From contig CAZRIT010000019.1 in assembly GCA_964600225.1 (NCBI GenBank), positions 1-29,552 of the forward strand: 29,552 nucleotides of DNA, read 5' to 3'. Position 1 is the stretch's first letter, and every line of letters begins with the position of its first letter. The notes below the pieces were generated by a model. That model did not search any database, was not told the origin of the DNA, and was given only the letters and a program-made list of their open reading frames with translations. Of the stretch, positions 16,986 through 23,778 are shown one piece after another. The translations under genes and the position numbers were made by a program. The stretch comes from CAZRIT01 sp964600225. GTDB taxonomy: Bacteria > Bacillota > Clostridia > Christensenellales > CAG-138.

Positions 16986-18248
16986 TTATAAAGTGACATA
17001 GATGGACGGCATGGCGGCATAGATGGCCGCACACTTGACCAAATCGGCCTTCCATGTTTTTTCGTTGGGCGCGTGCGCCTCCTCCTCCTTGCCCGGGCCA
17101 AGGCCCACGCAGGGAATGCCGTAGCGGCCCTGGATGGACACGCAGTTGGTGGAAAACGTCCATTTATCGATCTTGGGCTCGCCGTACATGCCGCGGTATG
17201 CATCGGCCAGAGCAGCCACATGCCCGGCGCTCTCCTCGTTGACCCATGTGGGGAAGTAGCATTCCGTTTCAAACACCTCACCCGTCCAGGAGGGACGGTC
17301 GTAGGCGTACATGGTGACCTCGGCGCCGTACTTTTTGGCGGACGGCAGCGCGCGGATCTCCTCCAGGCAGGATTCCCACGTTTCGCCCGCGGTCATGCGG
17401 CGATCCAGCGACACCGCGCACATATCCGCCACCGCGCAGCGCGACGGGCTGTTGTAGAATATCTGCGATACCGTGACCGAGCCGCGCCCGAGGAAGCGCG
17501 CCTGCTGCCACTGCGGGTTGTACTTGGGGTCGAGCATCTTCACAAGGCCCTTGATTTCGGTTCCGTCATCGGCGTCGTTTTCGTGCAGCTGCCGCACCTC
17601 CTGCAAAATATCGGCCATCTTATAGATGGCGTTGTCGCCGCGCTCGGGCGCGCTGCCATGGCAGGATACGCCCTTGACCTCCACGCGTATCTCCATGCGG
17701 CCGCGGTGCCCGCGGTAGATATTGCCGTTGGTGGGCTCGGTGCACACCACAAATTCGGGGCGCACGCCATCCTTTTCCACAATGTACTGCCAGCACATGC
17801 CGTCGCAGTCCTCCTCCTGCACCGTGCCCGTGACCAGAATGGTCACGTCCGCGGGGATAAGGCCCAAATCCCGCATGATGCGCGCACCGTACACCGACGA
17901 GACGATGCCGCCAAGCTGATCCGACGTGCCGCGCCCGCCGATTTCCGTTTCGGTTTCGTACCCCTCGTAGGGATCGAACGTCCAGTTGCCCAATTCGCCC
18001 AGGCCCACCGTGTCGATGTGCGCATCGTAGGCAATCAGCCGCTTGCCCGTGCCCATGTAGCCAAGCACGTTTCCGAGCGGATCGATCTCCACACGGTCGA
18101 ACGAGAGCGCCTTCATCTCCCGCTCGATGCGGCGGATGACGCCCTCCTCCGTGCAGCTTTCCCCGGGGATTTTGACCAGATCGCGCAAAAACCGCGTCAT
18201 TTCGGGCAGGTACCGCTCCGCCGCGCCTTTGATTGTTGCAAATTCCAT
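16986..18248 (-). CDS. ygeY: M20-family amidohydrolase YgeY
   Basis: A 420-residue cytosolic metallohydrolase of the M20 family, YgeY group (often named selenium-metabolism-linked hydrolase). Metal ligands and catalytic residues are visible: AYDAHIDTVGLG (His77, Asp79), GRGTSDQLGG (Asp110) and VQEEDCDG (Glu145 and Glu146). The dimerisation insert holds KGVSCHGSAPERGDNAIYKM, and a late His lies in KEEEAHAPNE. The family removes acyl or carbamoyl groups from amino-acid-like substrates. The start ATG at 18248 follows AAGGAAC on the minus strand. It lies 36 bases after the regulator and 24 before ygeW. No ygeX (diaminopropionate ammonia-lyase) is present between them. Confidence 0.92.
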   Translation of the reverse strand: MEFATIKGAAERYLPEMTRFLRDLVKIPGESCTEEGVIRRIEREMKALSFDRVEIDPLGNVLGYMGTGKRLIAYDAHIDTVGLGELGNWTFDPYEGYETETEIGGRGTSDQLGGIVSSVYGARIMRDLGLIPADVTILVTGTVQEEDCDGMCWQYIVEKDGVRPEFVVCTEPTNGNIYRGHRGRMEIRVEVKGVSCHGSAPERGDNAIYKMADILQEVRQLHENDADDGTEIKGLVKMLDPKYNPQWQQARFLGRGSVTVSQIFYNSPSRCAVADMCAVSLDRRMTAGETWESCLEEIRALPSAKKYGAEVTMYAYDRPSWTGEVFETECYFPTWVNEESAGHVAALADAYRGMYGEPKIDKWTFSTNCVSIQGRYGIPCVGLGPGKEEEAHAPNEKTWKADLVKCAAIYAAMPSIYVTL

Positions 18249-18284
18249 CGTTGTTCCGTTCCTTTCTGAAATATGATAAACCGT

Positions 18285-18917
18285 TCAGGCGTCCTTCCTG
18301 GCGTCGATATAGGAATAGAGCGTGTATTTACTGATGCCAAAGTGCCTGGCCACCTTATCGCCCGAATGCGTAATCAAAAACGCGCCCGCGCGGTTGAGGA
18401 AGGCAATGGCCTCGATTTTATCGTCCTTGGTCATCATGGCCACGGGCTTGCCGATCATCTGCACGCTCTGCTCGATCAGATCGTCCAGCAACTCGTTGAC
18501 GGATTGCGGGATACGCGCGGGCGCGCTGTCCTCCGCGCGGTGATGCAGGATGGAGTTGACGGCGCGCTCCGCCATCAGCAGCTCCGTAATATCGTAGTTG
18601 ATCGACAGCACGCCCTCCACGACGCCCTCGTCGTTACGCAGATAGACGGTGCTCGATTTTAGGATGCGGCCGTCGCCCGTCTTGGTCAGGTAGCCAAGCT
18701 CGTCGGTCAAAGTCGGGTCGTCCTTCCTTCTCAACGCCTCCAGCACCACGCGCGAGGCCCCGTCGCCCGCGTGGCGATGGGAAACATGCCCGTTTTCGAT
18801 GATGGCGATGGTGTGCTCGGCGTCGGCGGCGCTCAAATCGTGCACCACAACCTCGCTGTTGTCGCCAAACTCCGCCGTGATGGCCACGGCCAAGCGTTTC
18901 AATCGCTCCAAATCCAT
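18285..18917 (-). CDS. YheO-type PAS / helix-turn-helix regulator
   Basis: A 210-residue transcription regulator. The N-terminal part is a YheO-like PAS domain (EFGDNSEVVVHDLS, then IIENGHVSHRHAGD and SSTVYLRNDEGVVEGVLSINYDIT). The C-terminal part is a helix-turn-helix of the HTH_22 type, with the recognition segment KVARHFGISKYTLYSYID. DauR, which controls D-arginine use, has the same design, so a ligand such as an amino acid or a ureide is plausible. It is first in an operon with ygeY, ygeW and the adenosyltransferase and most likely controls it. A very strong site, GGAAGGAGGGAG, precedes the ATG at 18917. Confidence 0.88.
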   Translation of the reverse strand: MDLERLKRLAVAITAEFGDNSEVVVHDLSAADAEHTIAIIENGHVSHRHAGDGASRVVLEALRRKDDPTLTDELGYLTKTGDGRILKSSTVYLRNDEGVVEGVLSINYDITELLMAERAVNSILHHRAEDSAPARIPQSVNELLDDLIEQSVQMIGKPVAMMTKDDKIEAIAFLNRAGAFLITHSGDKVARHFGISKYTLYSYIDARKDA

Positions 18918-18955
18918 ATCGGGGCTCCCTCCTTCCGCTGCGACGCTACTCCATC

Positions 18956-18983
18956 AATATAGCAGAACCGCCGCAAATTACAA
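18956..18983 (-). promoter_or_regulatory. Predicted promoter of the regulator-ygeY-ygeW-cobO operon
   Basis: On the minus strand TATATT (plus 18956-18961) and TTGTAA (plus 18978-18983) are 16 bases apart. The region upstream (18991-19030) is very AT-rich and includes the palindrome TTTTGG-AAAA-CCAAAA at 19002-19017, a possible operator. Confidence 0.6.
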
Positions 18984-19062
18984 GCCGTTTTCTGATTATT
19001 TTTTTGGAAAACCAAAACTTTTTTAGAATTTCGAATTTGCGCGCTTTGCTTGGAGAAACGGA

Positions 19063-19091
19063 TTGCTTAATCCGGGAAATTAGGATAGAAT
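19063..19091 (+). promoter_or_regulatory. Predicted promoter of the DUF1292 gene
   Basis: TTGCTT (19063-19068) and TAGAAT (19086-19091) are 17 bases apart. The -35 lies inside the inverted repeat CGGATT-GCTT-AATCCG (19059-19074), which a repressor could occupy. Confidence 0.55.
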
Positions 19092-19134
19092 ACTTTGAGA
19101 CTGTCAGCATGACTGCACGGAAAGGGGAACAACC

Positions 19135-19488
19135 ATGGAAGAAGAACGCGATATCGTCGTTTTCTCGGACGATGAAGGCAACGAGTTTGAATTGGAAGTC
19201 ATCGATTATTTTGATCACGAGGATCAGGAGTATGCCGTTTTGGTCGATCCGCATGCGGACGAAGCGGAGGATGAGAGCGAGGCTGAAACCGAGGTATACA
19301 TCATGAAGGTCGTCGTCAACGGCGAGTTTGAGGAGTTCCTGCCCGCCGACGAAAACCTGATGGAGACGCTTTCCGACATCGTGGAAAAGCGCTTTGAGGA
19401 ATGGGAATGCGAGTGCGACGACGATTGCGAGTGCGAATGCGACGAAAAAGAGCATACGCATTGCGACTGCGGCTGCGACAAGCATTGA
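19135..19488 (+). CDS. DUF1292 protein with Cys/His-rich tail
   Basis: A 117-residue acidic protein. Residues 1-90 match DUF1292, a small Firmicutes family of unknown function: DIVVFSDDEGNEFELEVIDYFDHEDQEYAVLVD, then a second strand set ending with a helix (ENLMETLSDIVEKRFEEW). The last 27 residues are unusual, with eight Cys (92, 94, 98, 100, 102, 110, 112, 114) and three His (107, 109, 117) among Asp and Glu, which suggests metal binding. AAAGGGG at 19121-19127 supports the ATG at 19135. It has its own promoter and terminator. Many family members lack such a tail or have a shorter one, so the tail is the feature to test. Confidence 0.85.
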   Translation: MEEERDIVVFSDDEGNEFELEVIDYFDHEDQEYAVLVDPHADEAEDESEAETEVYIMKVVVNGEFEEFLPADENLMETLSDIVEKRFEEWECECDDDCECECDEKEHTHCDCGCDKH

Positions 19489-19502
19489 CCAAGGGAGACA
19501 GC

Positions 19503-19530
19503 AAAAGCGCGCCGAACCGACGCGCTTTTT
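19503..19530 (+). terminator. Terminator of the DUF1292 gene
   Basis: AAAAGCGCG (19503-19511) pairs with CGCGCTTTT (19521-19529) around a nine-base loop. A T-run (19526-19530) completes an intrinsic terminator. The symmetry allows it to act in both directions. Confidence 0.75.
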
Positions 19531-19589
19531 CCTTGCCCGAAACGGGCGTTTCACAAGCTTTGGGCGGTACGCCGCCTGCAAAGGTACGC

Positions 19590-20009
19590 ATGAACATTCT
19601 GGTCAGCGCCTGCCTGCTGGGGCATTGCTGCAAGTACAACGGCGGGCATAACCGAAACGAGCGGGTGCTCGCCTATGTGCGGGGGCACACGGTCATTCCC
19701 GTCTGCCCCGAGCAGCTTGGGGGCCTGCCCACGCCGCGCGCATGCGCGGAACGGCTGGATGAACGCATCGTTACCGACAGCGGGCAGGATGTGACCGCCG
19801 CCTTTCAATCGGGCGCGGACATGGCCTGCCGCATCGCCGTGCGGGGGCATGCCGAGCTGGCCATCCTACAGCCAAGAAGCCCCTCCTGCGGCGTGCATCA
19901 GATATACGACGGCAGCTTCCAAAAGCGCCTCATCAACGGGCAGGGCGTGTTTGCCGCACGCTTAGCGCAGCTTGGCATCCGCGCCGTCGAGCCCGACGAG
20001 CTGCCGTAG
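19590..20009 (+). CDS. DUF523 family protein
   Basis: A 139-residue cytosolic protein of the DUF523 family (YbbK-like). It starts MNILVSACLLGHCCKYNGGHNRN, the family hallmark, in which Cys residues at 8, 13 and 14 lie around the basic K-Y-N-G segment. It continues with VIPVCPEQLGGLPTPR, then LQPRSPSCGVHQIYDG and NGQGVFAARLAQLGI. The conserved cysteines suggest metal or cluster binding, but no activity is established. The ATG at 19590 follows AAAGG at 19580-19584; the frame is open upstream through the terminator, so a longer protein is unlikely. It ends 31 bases from the convergent peptidase-like gene, with no terminator seen between. Confidence 0.87.
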   Translation: MNILVSACLLGHCCKYNGGHNRNERVLAYVRGHTVIPVCPEQLGGLPTPRACAERLDERIVTDSGQDVTAAFQSGADMACRIAVRGHAELAILQPRSPSCGVHQIYDGSFQKRLINGQGVFAARLAQLGIRAVEPDELP

Positions 20010-20040
20010 CGCTACCCGTTCAAGCCTTTCAAACCAAGCA

Positions 20041-21573
20041 TCAATTGTAGTATTCGTAGACCTTGCGCATGCCGCGGTCGGTATCCATAAACAGGCCGTA
20101 ATCGGTTTCGCTGAGGGTAAAGTGCATGGCGTCGCAGGTGGTTTCGTAATAGTATCCCCATTGGAAGCCCGCGCGGTAGAACGCCAACTCGTACAGCAGG
20201 TAGTTGGCCAGCGTGTTCGGGATGCGCTTGGTGTAGCCCCGATAGCTGCCCGTATAGGTAAAGGCATAGTACTGCTGCCCGCCCTCGTCGGTTTTGATGC
20301 CGTCGTAGGTAAGGCAGTTGCGCACATCGTCGCCAATCAGCGCGTGGTTTTCCACATGATTGGTGTTGGGATAGAGCTGCTCGTTGATATCGGCGCAGGT
20401 GCCCAGCGTATGGTGGCTGACAAACTCCATATTCTTTTGGAACCGCGGCACATAGGTGCCGGGATTGTTATCGAATATGAGGGTTTTGAGCTGCATGACG
20501 GGCGCGTTGGGATACTTGGTGGACGATACCTGCACATAGGTGGTCTCCAGGTATTCGTTGGCCTGTTCAAAGTACGGCAGTGCATCGGCATGCACGCGCC
20601 CCAGCGGGGACTCCACCAGGTATTTTTCGCGCCAGAGCGTCTCGGTGGAAACGCCCTCCTCGTTCGGCTTGGGGAAATAATAGAACAAAAACTTTTCCGT
20701 GTCGCCGCCGAAGAAGCGGTACGCCTCGTCCCAGTTATCGTCGAACAGATTCTGGTTCAGGCGGCGTTTTTCGACGCTTTCCACCTTGAAGTCGCCCGTG
20801 TATAGCTGCGTCTCCGCGGTGGCTTCGGTGGAGGTGCCCGCAATGGTCAGGGTATACCGCCCCGCGGCAAGCAGCTCAAAGCGCAGCAGCTCATTGAGCG
20901 AGGTTTTCTCCACGGTGTTCCTGCTGCTGTCGATGGACCATGCCGTAATCTGTGCCGCGGGATCGAACGTGACCTTGGCCGTCTGCTTCTTGCCGTCGCC
21001 CTTGGGGGTGACGGTGGCGCTCATGCTCAACAGCGCCCCGCCGGTATAGACGGTGCCGTGAATATTGTAATCCACGCCCTTTTCCAGCACCTGCCCGTCG
21101 CTCGGCAGCGGCACCTCTGTGCAACACTGAAAGCGGAGCCCGTCGTGCCCCACGGGCGTCAGCCCCGTGCCGACGGCGTTACGCAGCATGGCTTTGGTCG
21201 CATCCTTGAGCGGGGATAGGTTGGGCGTGTGGCTCATGGCCGTCAGCCAATGCCGCATGGTGACGCTTTCGTCCCCCATGCGCAGCATCTCGGCGGCGTT
21301 TTTCGCGCTCGCCTCGGTCAGCAGCGTATCGTTGGGCAGCGGTGTTACATCGGGCATTTCGGGCAGCGGCGTTTCGGCCGCGTCCATAACCCCGTCCGCA
21401 GCCGCCGCGTATGCATCGTTTCCGTCGGGCGTTGCGGTGGGCGCCGCCGTCGGCGTGGCCGTGGCAAGGCCGATTACCAGCGGCCCGTTTGCGTCGTCCG
21501 CCAGGCTCACGGCATACGCGCCGCACAGCACCGTTGATAGTATTACAGGGATCATCAGGCGTGTAAGCTTCAT
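20041..21573 (-). CDS. Secreted M15-like (VanY-type) peptidase candidate
   Basis: A 510-residue exported protein. Residues 1-25 (MKLTRLMIPVILSTVLCGAYA) form a signal peptide, followed by a Thr/Pro/Ala linker (about 38-80). A middle domain (about 165-270) has the strand pattern of an Ig-like module: IHGTVYTGGALLSMSATVTP, then LLRFELLAAGRYTLTIAG. The C-terminal region carries SHHTLGTCAD (Ser386, His388, Asp395) and DAMHF (Asp481, His484). These fit the S-x-H-x-x-G-x3-D and E-x-W-H zinc motifs of M15 D,D-carboxypeptidases, with Asp for the usual catalytic Glu. The likely role is cell-wall trimming, but divergence is large. AAGGAGGG precedes the ATG at 21573. Confidence 0.65.
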   Translation of the reverse strand: MKLTRLMIPVILSTVLCGAYAVSLADDANGPLVIGLATATPTAAPTATPDGNDAYAAAADGVMDAAETPLPEMPDVTPLPNDTLLTEASAKNAAEMLRMGDESVTMRHWLTAMSHTPNLSPLKDATKAMLRNAVGTGLTPVGHDGLRFQCCTEVPLPSDGQVLEKGVDYNIHGTVYTGGALLSMSATVTPKGDGKKQTAKVTFDPAAQITAWSIDSSRNTVEKTSLNELLRFELLAAGRYTLTIAGTSTEATAETQLYTGDFKVESVEKRRLNQNLFDDNWDEAYRFFGGDTEKFLFYYFPKPNEEGVSTETLWREKYLVESPLGRVHADALPYFEQANEYLETTYVQVSSTKYPNAPVMQLKTLIFDNNPGTYVPRFQKNMEFVSHHTLGTCADINEQLYPNTNHVENHALIGDDVRNCLTYDGIKTDEGGQQYYAFTYTGSYRGYTKRIPNTLANYLLYELAFYRAGFQWGYYYETTCDAMHFTLSETDYGLFMDTDRGMRKVYEYYN

Positions 21574-21593
21574 ATTCGCCCTCCTTGCCCTCC

Positions 21594-21622
21594 ATTATAC
21601 CCAACGGTGCGTCAATATACAA
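21594..21622 (-). promoter_or_regulatory. Predicted promoter of the M15-like gene
   Basis: On the minus strand TATAAT (plus 21594-21599) and TTGTAT (plus 21617-21622) are 17 bases apart. The gene start is 21 bases from the -10. Confidence 0.65.
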
Positions 21623-21700
21623 AACCATTTTTCATATTTCGTCATTTTATGCATTCCGTGCGGCATTTTTCTGTTGCTTGCCCGAAATGCTTGTTACTTG

Positions 21701-21735
21701 AAAAAGCGATCGTTCGGTAATCCCGAACGATCGCT
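21701..21735 (-). terminator. Terminator of the nucleoside kinase gene
   Basis: A perfect 13-bp stem (21705-21717 with 21723-21735) has the loop TAATC. On the minus strand a T-run (plus A at 21701-21705) follows. It lies about 135 bases beyond the kinase stop; the stretch between (21736-21868) shows three GTTACA/TGTAAC-like words but no gene. Confidence 0.75.
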
Positions 21736-21868
21736 CTGTTTTCTTCCTGTTTCTCCCCTCTTTTGTTACATCCACGGACTCTTTCGTGTAACGATTTCGG
21801 TTTTCCGATTCCAACGGGCGTAAAATGAACAATGATCTTGTAACAATTATGCGTCCGCTTCCCAATCA

Positions 21869-23581
21869 TTAATTATAGAAGGTATTGCCGCCGACAAACT
21901 CCCTCAAAATGCTGGTGGGCGGGATTTCGCTGTCCACATTGGCCTCGATAAAATAGTTGAGGAATTTTACAATGCTGCGCACCTCGTCGTAGTACGGGCT
22001 TTCGGGCTGTACGGCGGTCAGCAGTGGGAATATGTGCTTTTTGAGCACGACGGGCTCGTACACCAGGGTGGTATTGAGGATGGCGTCGGCAGATTCCTGG
22101 AAGGGGAAAATCCAGCGGTCCTCGCCGCGCCGCACGCTATCCCACATGGAAAGCGTGCGTTCAATGGTTGCACCGCGCGTTTCATAATCGCGCACCATGC
22201 GCCTTAATTGCCTGAGCGACGTGGTGGGGATGCGGTTGTGATCGTCGAGGTTGAGGGTGGTCAGGGCCGATACATACAGGCGGAAAATCATCGACGGATC
22301 GACGGTCGGGGGCATCATGGCGGGGTTGAGCGCATGCAGGCCCTCGATGATGAGCGGCGTTTCGGCGTCAATGTGCAGCCTGTGCCCCTCGGCCTTGCGC
22401 CGCTGGGTGACAAAATCGAATATCGGCACCTCCACCGCCTCGCCGTTGATGAGCGCGGTGAGATGCTCGCTAAACAGCTCTGTATCGATGGTGTTGATGT
22501 GCTCCAGGTCGTACTCGCCGTTTTCATCGGGCACGAGCTTGTTGCGATCGAAGTAATAGTCGTCCAGCGACAGCAACACGGGCGTTTTGCCGTGCACCCT
22601 AAGCTGCGTGCACAGGCGGTTGGCGCTGGTGGTTTTGCCCGAGCTGGACGGCCCCGCAATCAGCACCGCGCGCGCGCCGCGCTCCACAATCTCGTCCGCC
22701 AGCGCCGCAAAGCGCTTTTCGTGCAGGGCTTCGTTGACGCGTATCAGGGTGCGGATGTTGCCGTTGATGACCATATCGTTCAGGTCCGCCACGGTATTGC
22801 AGTGCATCAGGTGCGCCCACTCCTCGCTCTCGCGGAATACCGCCGCGAGCTTGGGCAGCGATACAAACCTGGCGGGCAGGTTGGCGTCCTCGGCCGACGG
22901 GCGCAGCAGCATCAGGCCCTCCCGCTGCGGCTGCAGGTCGAACACCTGCACATAGCCCGTCGACGGCACCATCTCGCCGTAGAAGTAGTTCATGTAATCC
23001 TTGAGCCGATAGACGTCGAAGTAGGTAAACTGGCGCCACTTGAGCAGCCGCACCTTATCCTGCTGGCCGTCGTTGAGGAAGAACTCGATGGCTTCGTCCA
23101 CATCCAGGCGCTTGCGCTCCAGCTTATAATCGGCGTCCACGATGGCGCGCATGTGCGATTTGATCTCGTTGACCTCCGCGGTCATCAGGTTTTCATGCCC
23201 GTCCACCGTGGCATACAGGCCCGAGCCCACGGCATAGCGGATAAACACGCGGCAATCGGGATACAGCTCGCGCATGGCCAGCAGGAACACAAACAGCATC
23301 GAGCGCTCGTAGACGCGGTTGCCGCGCGCGCTGTTGTAGCGGATGAGCGATATTTTGCCCTTGGCCGCGCGCATGGCGCGCCTGAGCGTCACCCTGCCCG
23401 TACCCGTCGCCTCCGTGCTGCGCACGGGCACATAGTTGAGGGTAAACGTTTCGCCCGCGATGCCTGCCGCCAGCGGACGCGTGCCCAGATCGGCCGTGTC
23501 CAGCCCCAGCTTTTTGACCAGGTCCAGCAGCGTTTCGCCCGCCTCGGCCGTGATGGGATGCCCGTCGATTGTCAATTGCAT
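21869..23581 (-). CDS. Nucleoside (uridine-like) kinase with TGS-type N-terminus
   Basis: A 570-residue protein combining a threonyl-tRNA-synthetase-like N-terminus with a P-loop kinase. Residues 1-65 are a TGS/ubiquitin-like fold (MQLTIDGHPITAEAGETLLDL). About 70-200 resemble the ThrRS/AlaRS second domain (VGSGLYATVDGHENL, then SHMRAIVDADYKLERKRL). The kinase begins near 305, with AGPSSSGKTTSANRL (309-323), LSLDDYYFDR, LIIEGLHALNP and RRMVRDYETRGATIERTLSMW. Uridine kinase-related proteins of this layout are found in Firmicutes and Thermotogae; the nucleoside substrate is not settled. GGAGGTG precedes the ATG at 23581. Confidence 0.9.
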   Translation of the reverse strand: MQLTIDGHPITAEAGETLLDLVKKLGLDTADLGTRPLAAGIAGETFTLNYVPVRSTEATGTGRVTLRRAMRAAKGKISLIRYNSARGNRVYERSMLFVFLLAMRELYPDCRVFIRYAVGSGLYATVDGHENLMTAEVNEIKSHMRAIVDADYKLERKRLDVDEAIEFFLNDGQQDKVRLLKWRQFTYFDVYRLKDYMNYFYGEMVPSTGYVQVFDLQPQREGLMLLRPSAEDANLPARFVSLPKLAAVFRESEEWAHLMHCNTVADLNDMVINGNIRTLIRVNEALHEKRFAALADEIVERGARAVLIAGPSSSGKTTSANRLCTQLRVHGKTPVLLSLDDYYFDRNKLVPDENGEYDLEHINTIDTELFSEHLTALINGEAVEVPIFDFVTQRRKAEGHRLHIDAETPLIIEGLHALNPAMMPPTVDPSMIFRLYVSALTTLNLDDHNRIPTTSLRQLRRMVRDYETRGATIERTLSMWDSVRRGEDRWIFPFQESADAILNTTLVYEPVVLKKHIFPLLTAVQPESPYYDEVRSIVKFLNYFIEANVDSEIPPTSILREFVGGNTFYN

Positions 23582-23607
23582 GTGTGCACCTCCGCCTCGT
23601 TTTTATC

Positions 23608-23636
23608 ATTGTAACGGGAATTGCGGGAATTGACAA
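23608..23636 (-). promoter_or_regulatory. Predicted promoter of the nucleoside kinase gene
   Basis: On the minus strand TACAAT (plus 23608-23613) and TTGTCA (plus 23631-23636) are 17 bases apart. The spacer and -35 hold two adjacent copies of CGGGAATTG on the plus strand (23615-23623 and 23624-23632), a possible regulator site. Confidence 0.65.
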
Positions 23637-23732
23637 GCCGCCGTGGCAGAGACGGTTGCAGGAAGCGTCGCGGCGCGCATTCGCGCGAAATGGCGGCAAT
23701 CGGCTCGAAAGCCGTGGTTTTGGCGGGTTTGT

Positions 23733-23761
23733 TTGTCAAGCATGCCTTTCTGTGTTATAAT
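23733..23761 (+). promoter_or_regulatory. Predicted promoter of the DUF1461-tsaD unit
   Basis: TTGTCA (23733-23738) and TATAAT (23756-23761) are 17 bases apart, with a TG giving an extended -10. Transcription would start near 23768, so the leader is only about 10 bases and holds little beyond GGGAG at 23769-23773. Confidence 0.7.
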
Positions 23762-23778
23762 CGCGTTCGGGAGTGAGA

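Noticed and set aside
15180..16991. 603-residue plus-strand frame
   Set aside because: It lies opposite cobO and ygeW, which have clear families and motifs. Its sequence is rich in His, Arg and Gly, as expected for a shadow frame in GC-rich DNA.
21642..21869. Two overlapping minus-strand frames of 72 and 75 residues
   Set aside because: They cross the kinase terminator stem, lack ribosome sites and resemble no known protein.
22208..23614. 468-residue plus-strand frame opposite the nucleoside kinase
   Set aside because: The kinase motifs on the other strand are unmistakable; this frame is His/Arg-rich with no motif.
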